From CBDCMJ01 sp965224325 (GTDB lineage: Bacteria; Chloroflexota; Dehalococcoidia; Lucifugimonadales; UBA3495): 64,000 nt of DNA. Each line of letters begins with the position of its first letter. Position 1 is the first letter of the stretch. The position numbers and the translations under genes are program-made. This document shows positions 1 through 7,938 of the stretch, in pieces. The DNA lies in assembly GCA_965224325.1 (NCBI GenBank), contig CBDCYT010000017.1, forward strand, positions 179,919-243,918. The letters run 5' to 3'. The notes below the pieces were generated by a model. It had not been told where the DNA came from, did not search any database, and saw only the letters and a list, made by a program, of their open reading frames with translations.

Positions 1-170
1 ATTGGCGACCCTCAATTGTGGTCAGGCGCTAGACGAGCCTAACTACCATGAGGCGTCAGCAGAAGACGACGCCGGGGTCGATCTGCATTCGCCAGCTGCT
101 AGAGAGCCCACTGCCAATCTTTTGGGTCAGCCTGGGTTCTCACCGATGATTTAGAAATTGGTGGAATATA

Positions 171-1034
171 ATGTCAGGGTTTAGACTATTGGCCTGCTTC
201 GCTCATCCCGACGACGAAGCTTTTCCTGTGGGCGGGGCGCTGGTTGCCCACGTGACGCGGGGAGTTGAGGTCCGCCTCATTACCACCACGCTGGGAGAGG
301 AAGGCGAGATCCGCCAGCTGGGGGCGGCAACTCGGGAATCGTTGCCCTCGGTGCGGCGCGTCGAACTGGCCTGCGCCGTACGGGCATTGGGCTTGGCCGG
401 CCACCAAGTCCTGGACTACCGCGATTCGGGCATGGCGGGCTGGCCCTCCAATAACCATCCCCAAGCCTACGTTAACGCTCCGGCCTACCAGGTGGTTGAA
501 CGCCTGGTTGCGGCAATTCGCCACTACCGGCCTCAGGTGATACTTACCTTCGACCCTGGCGGCCTTTACGGCCATCCCGACCACATCGCGATTTCGCAGC
601 ACAGCACTGAAGCTTTTCACCTGGCCGGGGACCCGGAGGCCTTTCCTCAACAGCTGGTCGGCGACACGGTCCCTTACCGTCCCCAACGTCTGTTCTACAG
701 CGCCCGACCCAAAGGATTCAGAACTATGTGGGCCACCAAGCTGCGAGACGCCGGTATCGAGTTCCCCATGCCCTCGCCGGAGCAAGAAGCGCAGGGGGCC
801 CCGCCGGAGGAAATCCACCTGGACCTGGACGTAGAGGAGCACCTGGAGGCCAAAATGGCTTGCATCCTCTGCCACCGGACTCAAGTGGCCCCGGATTGGC
901 CCTACCACCGGGTCCCTCGGGAGGTAACCGCCAGTATCCTGGGACGGGAATATTACATCAGGGCGTTCCCACCAGTGCTCCCCGGGGAACAGGTGGCTGA
1001 GGATTTCTTCCTGGGATTGGCGCAGGAGGCTTAG
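171..1034 (+). CDS. PIG-L/LmbE-family deacetylase
   Basis: The 287-residue protein belongs to the LmbE/PIG-L family of zinc-dependent N-acetylglucosamine-type deacetylases. The hallmark AHPDDE motif is at residues 11-16 and the second metal-binding motif GHPDH is at 134-138. The family removes acetyl or acyl groups from amino sugars, as in mycothiol or bacillithiol synthesis and antibiotic tailoring. The actual substrate cannot be read from the sequence. No signal peptide is visible, so it is probably cytoplasmic. The ATG is the only methionine before the metal motif; the Shine-Dalgarno is weak (GGTGGA). The gene stands alone on the plus strand, so context gives no pathway. Confidence 0.88.
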   Translation: MSGFRLLACFAHPDDEAFPVGGALVAHVTRGVEVRLITTTLGEEGEIRQLGAATRESLPSVRRVELACAVRALGLAGHQVLDYRDSGMAGWPSNNHPQAYVNAPAYQVVERLVAAIRHYRPQVILTFDPGGLYGHPDHIAISQHSTEAFHLAGDPEAFPQQLVGDTVPYRPQRLFYSARPKGFRTMWATKLRDAGIEFPMPSPEQEAQGAPPEEIHLDLDVEEHLEAKMACILCHRTQVAPDWPYHRVPREVTASILGREYYIRAFPPVLPGEQVAEDFFLGLAQEA

Positions 1035-1131
1035 GGGCCTCTGGTTGGCCCGGGGCTGCGGCCGGTGGAACTAACCCGGACAGCAATAGGCTGCGCGGGT
1101 CTTGTAATTCTGTGGGGAAACAACAAGTAAC

Positions 1132-1382
1132 GCCTGTCTCAGAAGTCTCCACTCAGGATTTTGGGCGGACGCAACCTGACGGGTTGATATGATTAGCCGC
1201 CTAAATCAGTTATTGCCGCCTAGACCAGTCTTGAATGCGGCTCAACAACCCGTCCTTCCCGCGAAGCTTATCCCCGACCCCGGTCGGGGAGCGGGAATCC
1301 AAACTCAATAACCCGTCATTCCCGCTCTCGCGGGAATCCACAAAGGTAGGATGTTGTAGAATTCAGCTTTATGAGACAAGCC
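1132..1382. repeat. MITE-like element, full copy
   Basis: This 251-bp non-coding segment is bounded by imperfect inverted ends, GCCTGTCTCAGAAG on the left and, on the other strand, GGCTTGTCTCATAAAG on the right. Its left part (1133-1184) recurs inverted at 4999-5050 with 4 differences in 52 bases. Its right part (about 1224-1382) recurs inverted at 62435-62704. Inside are small palindromes built on TTCCCGC and GCGGGAA. Only this copy has both ends, and it has no transposase, which suggests a non-autonomous element mobilised in trans. The flanking target duplication could not be identified. Confidence 0.6.
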
Positions 1383-1426
1383 AAAATAACGCCGCGCCGC
1401 CCACCCCAAGTTGGCGGCACGGCGTT
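1382..1426 (-). terminator. Intrinsic terminator after the VOC gene
   Basis: A 14-bp stem with one mismatch (1388-1401 paired with 1413-1426) and an 11-base loop is followed, on the minus strand, by ATTTTGG. It lies about 125 bases past the stop of the minus-strand VOC gene and touches the right end of the MITE-like element. Confidence 0.6.
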
Positions 1427-1552
1427 AGTTCGCTTCTGCTTGCGGTCCAGCGGCGTAGCGAGCTTGCCGCAGTTGGGGATCAATTCACCGGCCTATCGCC
1501 GGGTGCTTCAGGCCGGCGCACTGCAGTCCCGCCAACCCGATTGTAAACACCG

Positions 1553-1945
1553 TTAACTCTTGGGCCTCTGGATAAGCTCGACGCTGACTTCGTCGGGCGC
1601 CACGATGAAAGCCACTGTGGAGCCGGAGGGCATGGTCCACGGTTCGCAGCCGAACTTGACTCCGTTGGATTTCATAAGCGCGGTTGCTTCTTCCATGTCG
1701 TCCACTTCGAAGCCGAAATGGTCCAAACCGTAGCGGGGGTCGGTAGAGCCGGCGATGGGGTCCTCTCCCTCGGCCCGGCCGGAGATGGTCATCAGGTGTT
1801 CGCCGTTCAAGGATAACTGAATGGACTTGGTGGTGGACAGAGGGCGCTCCGAGGTAATGACCGCACCGAAGTTGTCGCAGTAGAACTTGGCGGCCTGATC
1901 CGGGTCTCCGCTCCGGAAATGGAGGTGATTGTAGGTAAAATTCAT
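1553..1945 (-). CDS. VOC-family (glyoxalase/bleomycin-resistance fold) protein
   Basis: The 130-residue protein has the two-module beta-alpha-beta-beta-beta layout of the vicinal oxygen chelate superfamily. Candidate metal ligands are the histidines at 7/9, His76 in GLDHFGFEVDD and Glu123 in the C-terminal VELIQ strand. Members act as lyases, dioxygenases, epimerases or antibiotic-binding proteins, and the residues here do not choose between these. The start is supported by an AAGGAGAGG ribosome-binding site a few bases upstream. It is a single-gene unit with a terminator-like hairpin downstream. Confidence 0.82.
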   Translation of the reverse strand: MNFTYNHLHFRSGDPDQAAKFYCDNFGAVITSERPLSTTKSIQLSLNGEHLMTISGRAEGEDPIAGSTDPRYGLDHFGFEVDDMEEATALMKSNGVKFGCEPWTMPSGSTVAFIVAPDEVSVELIQRPKS

Positions 1946-2300
1946 TGGGACCTCTCCTTGCTAAATAATACACTTGGGGATAAGCGATACCCTATTGGAG
2001 GCTTATTCCTCGCGGCCCTGGGACAGTTATTTGGCGCCGCCTGGCCTCGGCCACAATGGGCCTATTACGCAAGACCCGAACCGTATTATACACCCGCGAA
2101 ATGCTCTAGACGAAGATGACGCCTCGGCCCCGGGGTCTTTTCTTACGGCTAATTTAGCAAATTTCTCGCTTATCATGGGCATTGCTCTGGGCGTGATGAA
2201 GAAGAGAATGGATGCTTCGATAAGCTCACCACGAGCGGCTGTCTAATGCAATGGCCGTATATTGAACCCCTCCCCGGTCTGCGAGCAGCGACGGCTACTC

Positions 2301-2329
2301 TTGACAGGTCCGGGGCCCGTTAATACTAT
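2301..2329 (+). promoter_or_regulatory. Sigma70-type promoter for tRNA-Gln
   Basis: A perfect -35 box TTGACA (2301-2306) is separated by exactly 17 bases from TACTAT (2324-2329). Transcription would start near 2336, about 65 bases before the tRNA. Confidence 0.6.
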
Positions 2330-2401
2330 AGGCGTATCTAGCCCTTTCCTCTCCGGTTATCGTCTTGACTTGGCCCTCCGTTCGTCAACGGCCTCACTCA
2401 A

Positions 2402-2475
2402 TGGGGATTAGTCCAGTGGTAGGACGCCTGACTCTGGCTCAGGAAGCCGAGGTTCGAATCCTCGATCCCCAGCCA
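2402..2475 (+). tRNA. tRNA-Gln (anticodon CTG), CCA encoded
   Basis: The sequence folds into a cloverleaf: a 7-bp acceptor stem (TGGGGAT with ATCCCCA), a D arm GTCC/GGAC, an anticodon arm CCTGA/TCAGG around loop CTCTGGC (anticodon CTG, reading CAG), a 4-base variable loop, and a T arm CGAGG/CCTCG with loop TTCGAAT. The discriminator is G and CCA is encoded. The TGGGG start is typical of bacterial tRNA-Gln. Confidence 0.96.
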
Positions 2476-2530
2476 CCTCTCAATCCGCCTCTTGACCTCG
2501 CGGTGGTTGGCCAGCTTGCGGTACTGCCTT

Positions 2531-3289
2531 TCAGCGAGCGGTGTTCGCGGGTTGATGCGCCTGAAGGAAATCGCGCACCTGGTTTATCGTCTTGTCCTTT
2601 ATGTCCTTCGACTCCTTCCAAGGATACTCCGTGACCTGGGCTTTGGGCGCCAACTCCACCAGTTCCATGGCGGCCTCGTACGAGTGCGATGGTGTGTCGT
2701 CGGGCATGACCAACATCGGCGTCTGGCACGAGCGCGCGAAGTCCCGCGACACGCAGTACACGAAGTCCGGCTGGAGGCGGTAAAGATTGTGCAGGTACTG
2801 TTCCACGGTCTCCATCGTCACGTCGTCCCGCCCGGAGCATAGCTCGGGGCCCCAGACATCGCGGCCGGAGTCATACATGGCGTCCGGTGTTTTGCTTGCG
2901 TGCCCAACCGGCTGGCAGAGCACGGCGGCTAAGACGCGCTCGGGAGCCCGTTCAATGAGCTTGAGCGCAAAAGGGCCACCGATGCAGTAGCCGATGAAGA
3001 AAAACTCCTGTATACCGAGATGGTCCATCAACCCCAATTGGTCGTCGGCGAAGGCTCCCCACGGATCATTGACCTGGACCGGCCCGCTGGACTCTCCGCC
3101 ATTCGCGTTGCGCTGGTCCATCGTGATGCAACGAAAGTCGTTCTTGAACTCCTCCATCGCGTTGAACACCTGTCCAGGCCAATTGCTGATCAAGGAGTTC
3201 AATCCACCGCCGGGGGTTGCCAGAAGCGGGAAACCGGACCCGACCTCCTCGTAGTGGATGCGGACATCGCCTTTCGTATAAAACGGCAT
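2531..3289 (-). CDS. Alpha/beta-hydrolase-fold protein with cysteine at the nucleophile position
   Basis: The 252-residue protein has an alpha/beta-hydrolase layout, with an oxyanion-type turn near residues 26-29 (PGGG) and a nucleophile elbow GYCIGG at 100-105. The nucleophile position is Cys102 instead of the usual serine. A plausible acid is Asp197/198, but the C-terminal region around 222-230 has no histidine in the usual place; His202 is the nearest. The triad is therefore atypical. It may be a dienelactone-hydrolase-like thiol enzyme or a non-hydrolytic relative. An upstream extension of the frame is ignored because AAGAAGGAG precedes the ATG at 3289 and a promoter lies just before it. 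Confidence 0.75.
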   Translation of the reverse strand: MPFYTKGDVRIHYEEVGSGFPLLATPGGGLNSLISNWPGQVFNAMEEFKNDFRCITMDQRNANGGESSGPVQVNDPWGAFADDQLGLMDHLGIQEFFFIGYCIGGPFALKLIERAPERVLAAVLCQPVGHASKTPDAMYDSGRDVWGPELCSGRDDVTMETVEQYLHNLYRLQPDFVYCVSRDFARSCQTPMLVMPDDTPSHSYEAAMELVELAPKAQVTEYPWKESKDIKDKTINQVRDFLQAHQPANTAR

Positions 3290-3332
3290 TGCAGTTTCTC
3301 CTTCTTGACCCCAGGACCGGCTCTTTGAGGCA

Positions 3333-3360
3333 ATTGTAACTTGGGAAACCATGGCGTCAA
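3333..3360 (-). promoter_or_regulatory. Promoter of the alpha/beta-hydrolase gene
   Basis: On the minus strand TTGACG (3360-3355) is followed after 16 bases by TACAAT (3338-3333). Predicted transcription starts near 3326, giving a leader of about 37 bases, which supports the start codon at 3289. Confidence 0.6.
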
Positions 3361-3850
3361 GGCAGTAGCCACCTCCCAACAATAAGCCGATAAGCCCGCC
3401 AGCTAACTCTATCCCTATACTGTTCGGGTCCGATGGTCCGGCTGCACCTGTGGGAGACTCATAGCTCCACCAAAAGCTCAAAAGTTCTGTGCGCATCTCG
3501 CTTTGGGCAGCTATTTTTGGAACGCTTATAGCCATTTTGGGGCCTGGGTAACCGTCACACGTTCGTCGGGCTCCCCTAGCAGTCAGCACTGGGGAAAGCC
3601 CGGTACACAGCGAGGGAGGAGCGCTCGAAGGAGGGTGAGAGTCCACCGATTGGACAAGTATGCTTGGCCCACTTTTAAGGATTGCAGGCCCGCCGGATGG
3701 ACCAACTTGGTGGTTGGTTCATGGCTGGCCGGAACACCCTCAAGGCCGGTCACTTGATGCGCTGGCAACGCTGTCTACGGTAGACGGCGGGCCGGTGACC
3801 CGGCGGGGTCTGTTAATTGTCTGCCGCCCGTCATACCCTCCGCTCACCCG
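3361..3850. other. Gene-free stretch
   Basis: No convincing coding region is seen here. Open frames are short, start without ribosome-binding sites and look like chance. The stretch runs up to the dispersed repeat at 3851. Confidence 0.4.
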
Positions 3851-3950
3851 TCTTTCCCGCGAAAGCGGGAATCCATACGCTCTTGATGTTGGACTGCCAC
3901 TGGACAAGACCAAAGTGCATGGGAAAATAGGAGTTGTCGCGAAAACTAAA
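3851..3950. repeat. Dispersed 100-bp repeat, copy 1 (family B)
   Basis: This 100-base segment matches the reverse complement of 30631-30730 at about nine positions in ten. It starts with the palindrome TCCCGCGAAAGCGGGA and ends in GTTGTCGCGAAAACTAAAA. It encodes nothing credible. The core palindrome is also found in the MITE-like family, but the rest of the sequence differs. Confidence 0.7.
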
Positions 3951-4205
3951 ACACCATGGGTGACCCGGCGGTGTTGGTTGACGCGTGGGTGAGCTTTCCA
4001 TAGAATCATGGACGTCAAGCCATCGAAGCCGGTCTGGTGGAAGGGTAGATGCGGGGGCACTCGCTGCAGGCTGCGCGCGGTGGTACGGGCAGCGCAGCCT
4101 CCTCCAATGCCACCTCACCCATGTATTGGGAGTCCCCGTCCCTTTCTCGACCGTTTTCCCCTAACGGTCCGCAGGCCGCGTCGCAATGCAAGGGTCTTGG
4201 GATAA

Positions 4206-4991
4206 ATGATGGGATTCATAGATTACGACGCCATTTTCCCGAACGGGTTAGATCTAAATGAAGCTCTTCAATTGCTGTGGCCTGCGGCGGCCTATGTTCT
4301 CGGCATGGCCGTGTACGGCCTCTTTGTTTTCAAGTTCTACCGGTTCGTTGCCTCCCGGGACATGTTTGCGCTGGACCTGTCCAAGTATGAACAGTCCCGC
4401 CATCGGTGGGTTCGGGGCTTCCTCCACATCGTTTTGTACGGCGCGAAGTACGTTATCCTGTTTCCGGGGTTCGCCTTCTTCTGGTTTGCAGTTCTCACGT
4501 TAATTCTGGCCTTCCTCTCGAAAGACCGGCCGTTTTCGGACATCCTGCTGATAGCCCTCGCCACCGTCAGCGCCATACGCGTAACCGCGTACTACAACGA
4601 AGACCTGTCCCGGGACCTAGCCAAGATCCTACCTTTCGCGGTCCTGGCGATCTTCCTAATTGATGCGTCCTTCTTCAAGATTAGCCAGTCCCTAGACATA
4701 CTGAGAGAGGCGAATGGCCACCGCGAGCACATCTTCTACTACCTGCTACTTCTGATAGCGGGTGAGTTTGCGTTACGATTGATCCTGGCTTTCGTTTCGT
4801 TGGCCGTTTCGGTGAGAGACCGCATGCTGGAGAAGCGTTCAGCCGGCGGCGATGGTGTGCCGGCGCCCCCGCCTGAGGGAGGGCCATCTCCAGAAGAAGG
4901 AGATCGGGCCGATGGCACCGATGATGCGCCGATGCCCCCGCCAGAAGGAGATCGGGGCGCCGCTGTTCTACCAACTATCCAGAAGCCATAG
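4206..4991 (+). CDS. Five-helix membrane protein with acidic proline-rich tail, function unknown
   Basis: I do not recognise the family. The 261-residue protein has five likely membrane helices at about 24-46, 78-104, 110-130, 138-157 and 175-203. A hydrophilic tail (208-261) follows, rich in Pro, Gly, Asp and Glu and containing two PPPEG motifs. It would sit in the inner membrane with a disordered tail. The gene is monocistronic, and a half copy of the MITE-like repeat begins 8 bases after its stop. The start codon is one of two adjacent ATGs and has only a weak ribosome-binding site. Confidence 0.65.
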   Translation: MMGFIDYDAIFPNGLDLNEALQLLWPAAAYVLGMAVYGLFVFKFYRFVASRDMFALDLSKYEQSRHRWVRGFLHIVLYGAKYVILFPGFAFFWFAVLTLILAFLSKDRPFSDILLIALATVSAIRVTAYYNEDLSRDLAKILPFAVLAIFLIDASFFKISQSLDILREANGHREHIFYYLLLLIAGEFALRLILAFVSLAVSVRDRMLEKRSAGGDGVPAPPPEGGPSPEEGDRADGTDDAPMPPPEGDRGAAVLPTIQKP

Positions 4992-4998
4992 TGCGGCC

Positions 4999-5050
4999 AC
5001 CCGCCAGGTTGCGTCCGCCCAAAATCGTGAGTGGAGACTTCTGAGACAAC
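4999..5050. repeat. Half copy (left part) of the MITE-like element
   Basis: Read on the minus strand, this segment matches 1133-1184 with 4 differences in 52 bases and ends outward in TTGTCTCAG. The right half of the element is absent, so the copy is truncated. Confidence 0.7.
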
Positions 5051-5092
5051 CTCTGTAGCAGCTCCCACCAGCACTTCAACGCCGTCGGAGAC

Positions 5093-5506
5093 ATGGAGAC
5101 CCTGAAGCCTACTCCGTCTCCCACACTCCTGCCCTTGCCGGCTCCTACACCCACACTGCCATGTTCCGCCGGCGTCGCGGTACCGGAGTCAGGCGCCAAC
5201 TCTGGCTTGGTGACCGACTGCGCCGTCCTGCTGAAAGCCATGGACACCCTGGCCAGCGACAACTGGCTGAACTGGAACGCCGGAGCCCCCATCGTCGAAT
5301 GGGAGGGCATCGAAGCCGGTGGCGAGCCCGCCCGCGTCCGCGAGGTGTTCCTGGAGGGCCGTGGACTTAACGGTCTATGGGAGTTGTGGCTGGGCGGCAA
5401 CGAACTGACCGGCTACGCACCACCTGAACTGTGGGATGTTCTCGACATAACCTGCACGGCTGAGAATACTCTGAATAAGTCCGTGAATTGCGACCTGGCA
5501 ACATAG
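5093..5506 (+). pseudogene. Remnant of a leucine-rich-repeat type secreted protein
   Basis: The 137-residue frame opens with a Pro/Thr linker. It continues with a domain (LVTDCAVLLKAMDTLA...LNW) that resembles the N-terminal cap before leucine-rich repeats in bacterial surface proteins. Only about one repeat (GRGLNGLWELWLGGNELTG) follows before the stop. There is no signal peptide and no ribosome-binding site, and a truncated mobile repeat lies just upstream. I read it as a fragment of a longer gene. It could still be a small expressed protein. Confidence 0.45.
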
Positions 5507-5733
5507 GAAAGTTGGCCGTGTTGATGATTTGTGCAGGGGTTTACTGAGTCGGTCCGGGTCCGCAGCTAATCAGCGGGAGTTCCACCGGGGGATGGGTTGA
5601 AGCGCATCATCCCCGCCAGCTGGGGGGCAGAGCGACTTTATCGCGCTTGGACCGGAAAGTATCGGCTCTATGATGGGTGGCAACGCAGAGGACTCAACCA
5701 GAATCGCGGCCCCGCGGTTGGCTCAGGGTCCCA

Positions 5734-7509
5734 CTACTCCTCAGTAATATAGACGTACCTAAACCGGGAGACCGCCATTGGAAAGTTATAATAGTCCTTA
5801 ACGTTGGGCTTTAGTAACAAATAACCACCCGTCTCGTGCCAGAGCGGGACCCAAGCGGCATCGTCCAGTATCTGCTGCTCGACTTGGTGGTAAATCTCGA
5901 ACCTGGCCGCTTCGTTCAATTCTCCCCGGGCCTGTTCAAGAAGGCGGTCCACTTGTGGATTGGAGTATTTGCTGTAATTATTCTCGCTTTCTGAGTGGAA
6001 CAAGACGTCCAGGAAGTTCTCCGGGTCCAAATAATCTGCGATCCAGGCTAGGCCTCCGAACATCTGTAAGCGTTTTTGTTTCAGGTCTTCCAGGAATACT
6101 GGCCAGGCCGTCTGCGAAATGCCTATCTCAATCCCCAGGTTATCCTGCCACATCTGGACCATGGCTTGAATTATGGGGCTCACCGGAGCGCCAAAGGAAC
6201 CGGGAAGCGTGAGGGTTATCAGGGGGAAATCGTCCAGATCGTCACCGTATTTGGATTCCCGTAGGAGCTGTTTGGCTTTTTCGGGCTCAAATGAGTAACC
6301 TCGAAGGTCGGTGGTATAGGCGGGGAACCCGGGAGGAAGGATGCCATTGGCAGGTGTGACCAGACCTTGAAGCAATACAGTGGAGAGCCTTTCCTTATCC
6401 ACCGAGTGGTTCAAGGCTTGCCTCACTTTGAGGTCGTCAAAGGGGGGCTGGTCCACATTCATCCCAAAGTAGGCGATGTCAAATAGAGGAGGAGCCTGGT
6501 ATACCTCTTGCTTCAACGGGCTTGACGGGTCCAGAATAATTTCCAGTCCTGTGAGGCCCACTCCAGTAACGTGGATTTCGTCGTTCTGGTACATGAGCAA
6601 TGAGTCGCCACCGCTCAAGAGGAACCTTACGCCTCCCAGCTTAGGTGGTCCGAGGTGATACAGCTCGTTGCGGGTCAGCCGTAAGACCTCGCCGATTATG
6701 TACTCACGAAGCTTGAAGGGACCGGTTCCGTTGGGGTTATCGATCCAATCCGGGTTACCCTCAACGTTGTCGCTGTCTAGCACAAATGCCGCCGGATGGG
6801 TGAGCTTGGCTAGAAAGTAGGCCCTGGGCGCATTGATGGTGATGGATAACGTGTGATCATCCAATACCTGGACCCCTTCCACTTGGGTTGAGAGGCCATT
6901 CAGCTTGTCATTGAATCCAGCAATGTCTCCCAGCATGGTTGCGGCCAACAAAGACCCGGTTGCCGGGTCGGCAATGCGCTCTAGAGACCACTTGAAGTCT
7001 TGCGCCGTAACCGGTTTGCCGTCATGGAATTTAGCGTTCTTCCTCAGGCGGAATGTGTAGGTCCGGCCTTCATTACTGATATCCCAGTCCTCGGCCAGAT
7101 CCCCAGCTATTTCCAGGTCCCGATTTATGGTTACCAGGCCGCCGAACATCTCAAGTATGTAAATCGCGGATTCGGCATCTGCAGTGAGGTGTGGGTCCAG
7201 AGTAGTAGGTTCAGGTCCCAGCCTCAGAAGAGTCGCATCATCGACAATCTTCTCTTCAAGTTCGCCTGCAGCCAACGGAGTACTCGTGGATGCTGGGGTG
7301 ACAGTCGCCGGCGATTCCAAGGTTGCCACCGCGCGTTCCAATTCGGCGGAAACCGTTGGTGTTGGGACGCCCGTGGCGGTGGCAGGAGTCAGGGTGGGCT
7401 CGATGACGGGGGGCTCCGGGTCGGCCTTCGACCCGCAGGCCATAATCACCATTAGCAGGACGACCGCCACCAACGAAGTGAGTCTAATGTTTCTCAATGG
7501 TTGGTCCAA
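5734..7509 (-). CDS. ABC transporter solute-binding lipoprotein, peptide/opine family (SBP_bac_5)
   Basis: This 591-residue protein is a family-5 extracellular solute-binding protein (OppA/DppA type). A lipoprotein signal with lipobox IMAC puts the lipidated cysteine at residue 25. A Pro/Thr linker follows to about residue 90, then the conserved blocks LRLGPEPTTLDPHLT, WDISNEGRTYTFRLRK and KFHDGKPVTAQDFKWSLERI. It would be anchored outside the membrane and capture oligopeptides or similar ligands. No permease or ATPase genes are adjacent, so it is an orphan here. The start appears to be TTG with no obvious Shine-Dalgarno, and TATACT lies about 10 bases upstream, hinting at a near-leaderless transcript. 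A 29-bp repeat array lies just upstream. Confidence 0.9.
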   Translation of the reverse strand: MDQPLRNIRLTSLVAVVLLMVIMACGSKADPEPPVIEPTLTPATATGVPTPTVSAELERAVATLESPATVTPASTSTPLAAGELEEKIVDDATLLRLGPEPTTLDPHLTADAESAIYILEMFGGLVTINRDLEIAGDLAEDWDISNEGRTYTFRLRKNAKFHDGKPVTAQDFKWSLERIADPATGSLLAATMLGDIAGFNDKLNGLSTQVEGVQVLDDHTLSITINAPRAYFLAKLTHPAAFVLDSDNVEGNPDWIDNPNGTGPFKLREYIIGEVLRLTRNELYHLGPPKLGGVRFLLSGGDSLLMYQNDEIHVTGVGLTGLEIILDPSSPLKQEVYQAPPLFDIAYFGMNVDQPPFDDLKVRQALNHSVDKERLSTVLLQGLVTPANGILPPGFPAYTTDLRGYSFEPEKAKQLLRESKYGDDLDDFPLITLTLPGSFGAPVSPIIQAMVQMWQDNLGIEIGISQTAWPVFLEDLKQKRLQMFGGLAWIADYLDPENFLDVLFHSESENNYSKYSNPQVDRLLEQARGELNEAARFEIYHQVEQQILDDAAWVPLWHETGGYLLLKPNVKDYYNFPMAVSRFRYVYITEE

Positions 7510-7531
7510 TCCGCCGAAGTATATTATTTTT

Positions 7532-7618
7532 GCGGCGCCACGCGGGCCCAGCCGGTTAAAGCGGCGCCACGCGGGCCCAGCCGGTTAAAGCGGCGCCACG
7601 CCGGCCCGGCCGGTTAAA
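7532..7618. repeat. Three tandem 29-bp repeats upstream of the solute-binding gene
   Basis: The units are 7532-7560, 7561-7589 and 7590-7618. The first two are identical and the third differs at 2 positions. Each contains GGCGCC and GGGCCC or a variant, and ends in CCGGTTAAA. The array ends about 8 bases from the likely -10 region of the downstream minus-strand gene, so it could bind a regulator. Confidence 0.85.
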
Positions 7619-7625
7619 CCCGGCT

Positions 7626-7651
7626 CCGAGGCCGAGGCCGAGGCCGAGGCC
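7626..7651. repeat. Short GAGGCC tandem repeat
   Basis: Four consecutive GAGGCC hexamers directly follow the 29-bp array. The remaining stretch to 7938 shows no gene. Confidence 0.8.
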
Positions 7652-7938
7652 AGGCGGCGCACCCTGCGATCAAAGGCATTAACGAGTTTAATCAGCGTCA
7701 GTCTCGCTCCGTAGGACCGGCGCATTAGCACACCGTCCTCGGGCTCGGAGGCTTGGAGCGCGCTGCCAGACGTTCATCGCCCGCCGGCGCACTCCTCACT
7801 CTATCCCCGAGTGTATGGCTCTTTCCCCTGTCCACTCCTATGCCCTTACCCGTTGGAGCGGCGAGGTTGAGTTCGTGGCCTAGAACTCATTGCACTGTTT
7901 GCCTTTGCTCCGGCGGGCAATCCACAGAAGGATGGCGC

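Noticed and set aside
186..908. Long minus-strand open frame opposite the PIG-L gene
   Set aside because: It is a GC-driven shadow of a protein with unmistakable AHPDDE and HPDH motifs on the plus strand; it has no recognisable domain.
7532..7618. Possible CRISPR array (29-bp repeats)
   Set aside because: The repeats abut with no spacers and there are no cas genes; it is a plain tandem repeat. The 36-bp repeats at 61463-61642 were rejected for the same reason.
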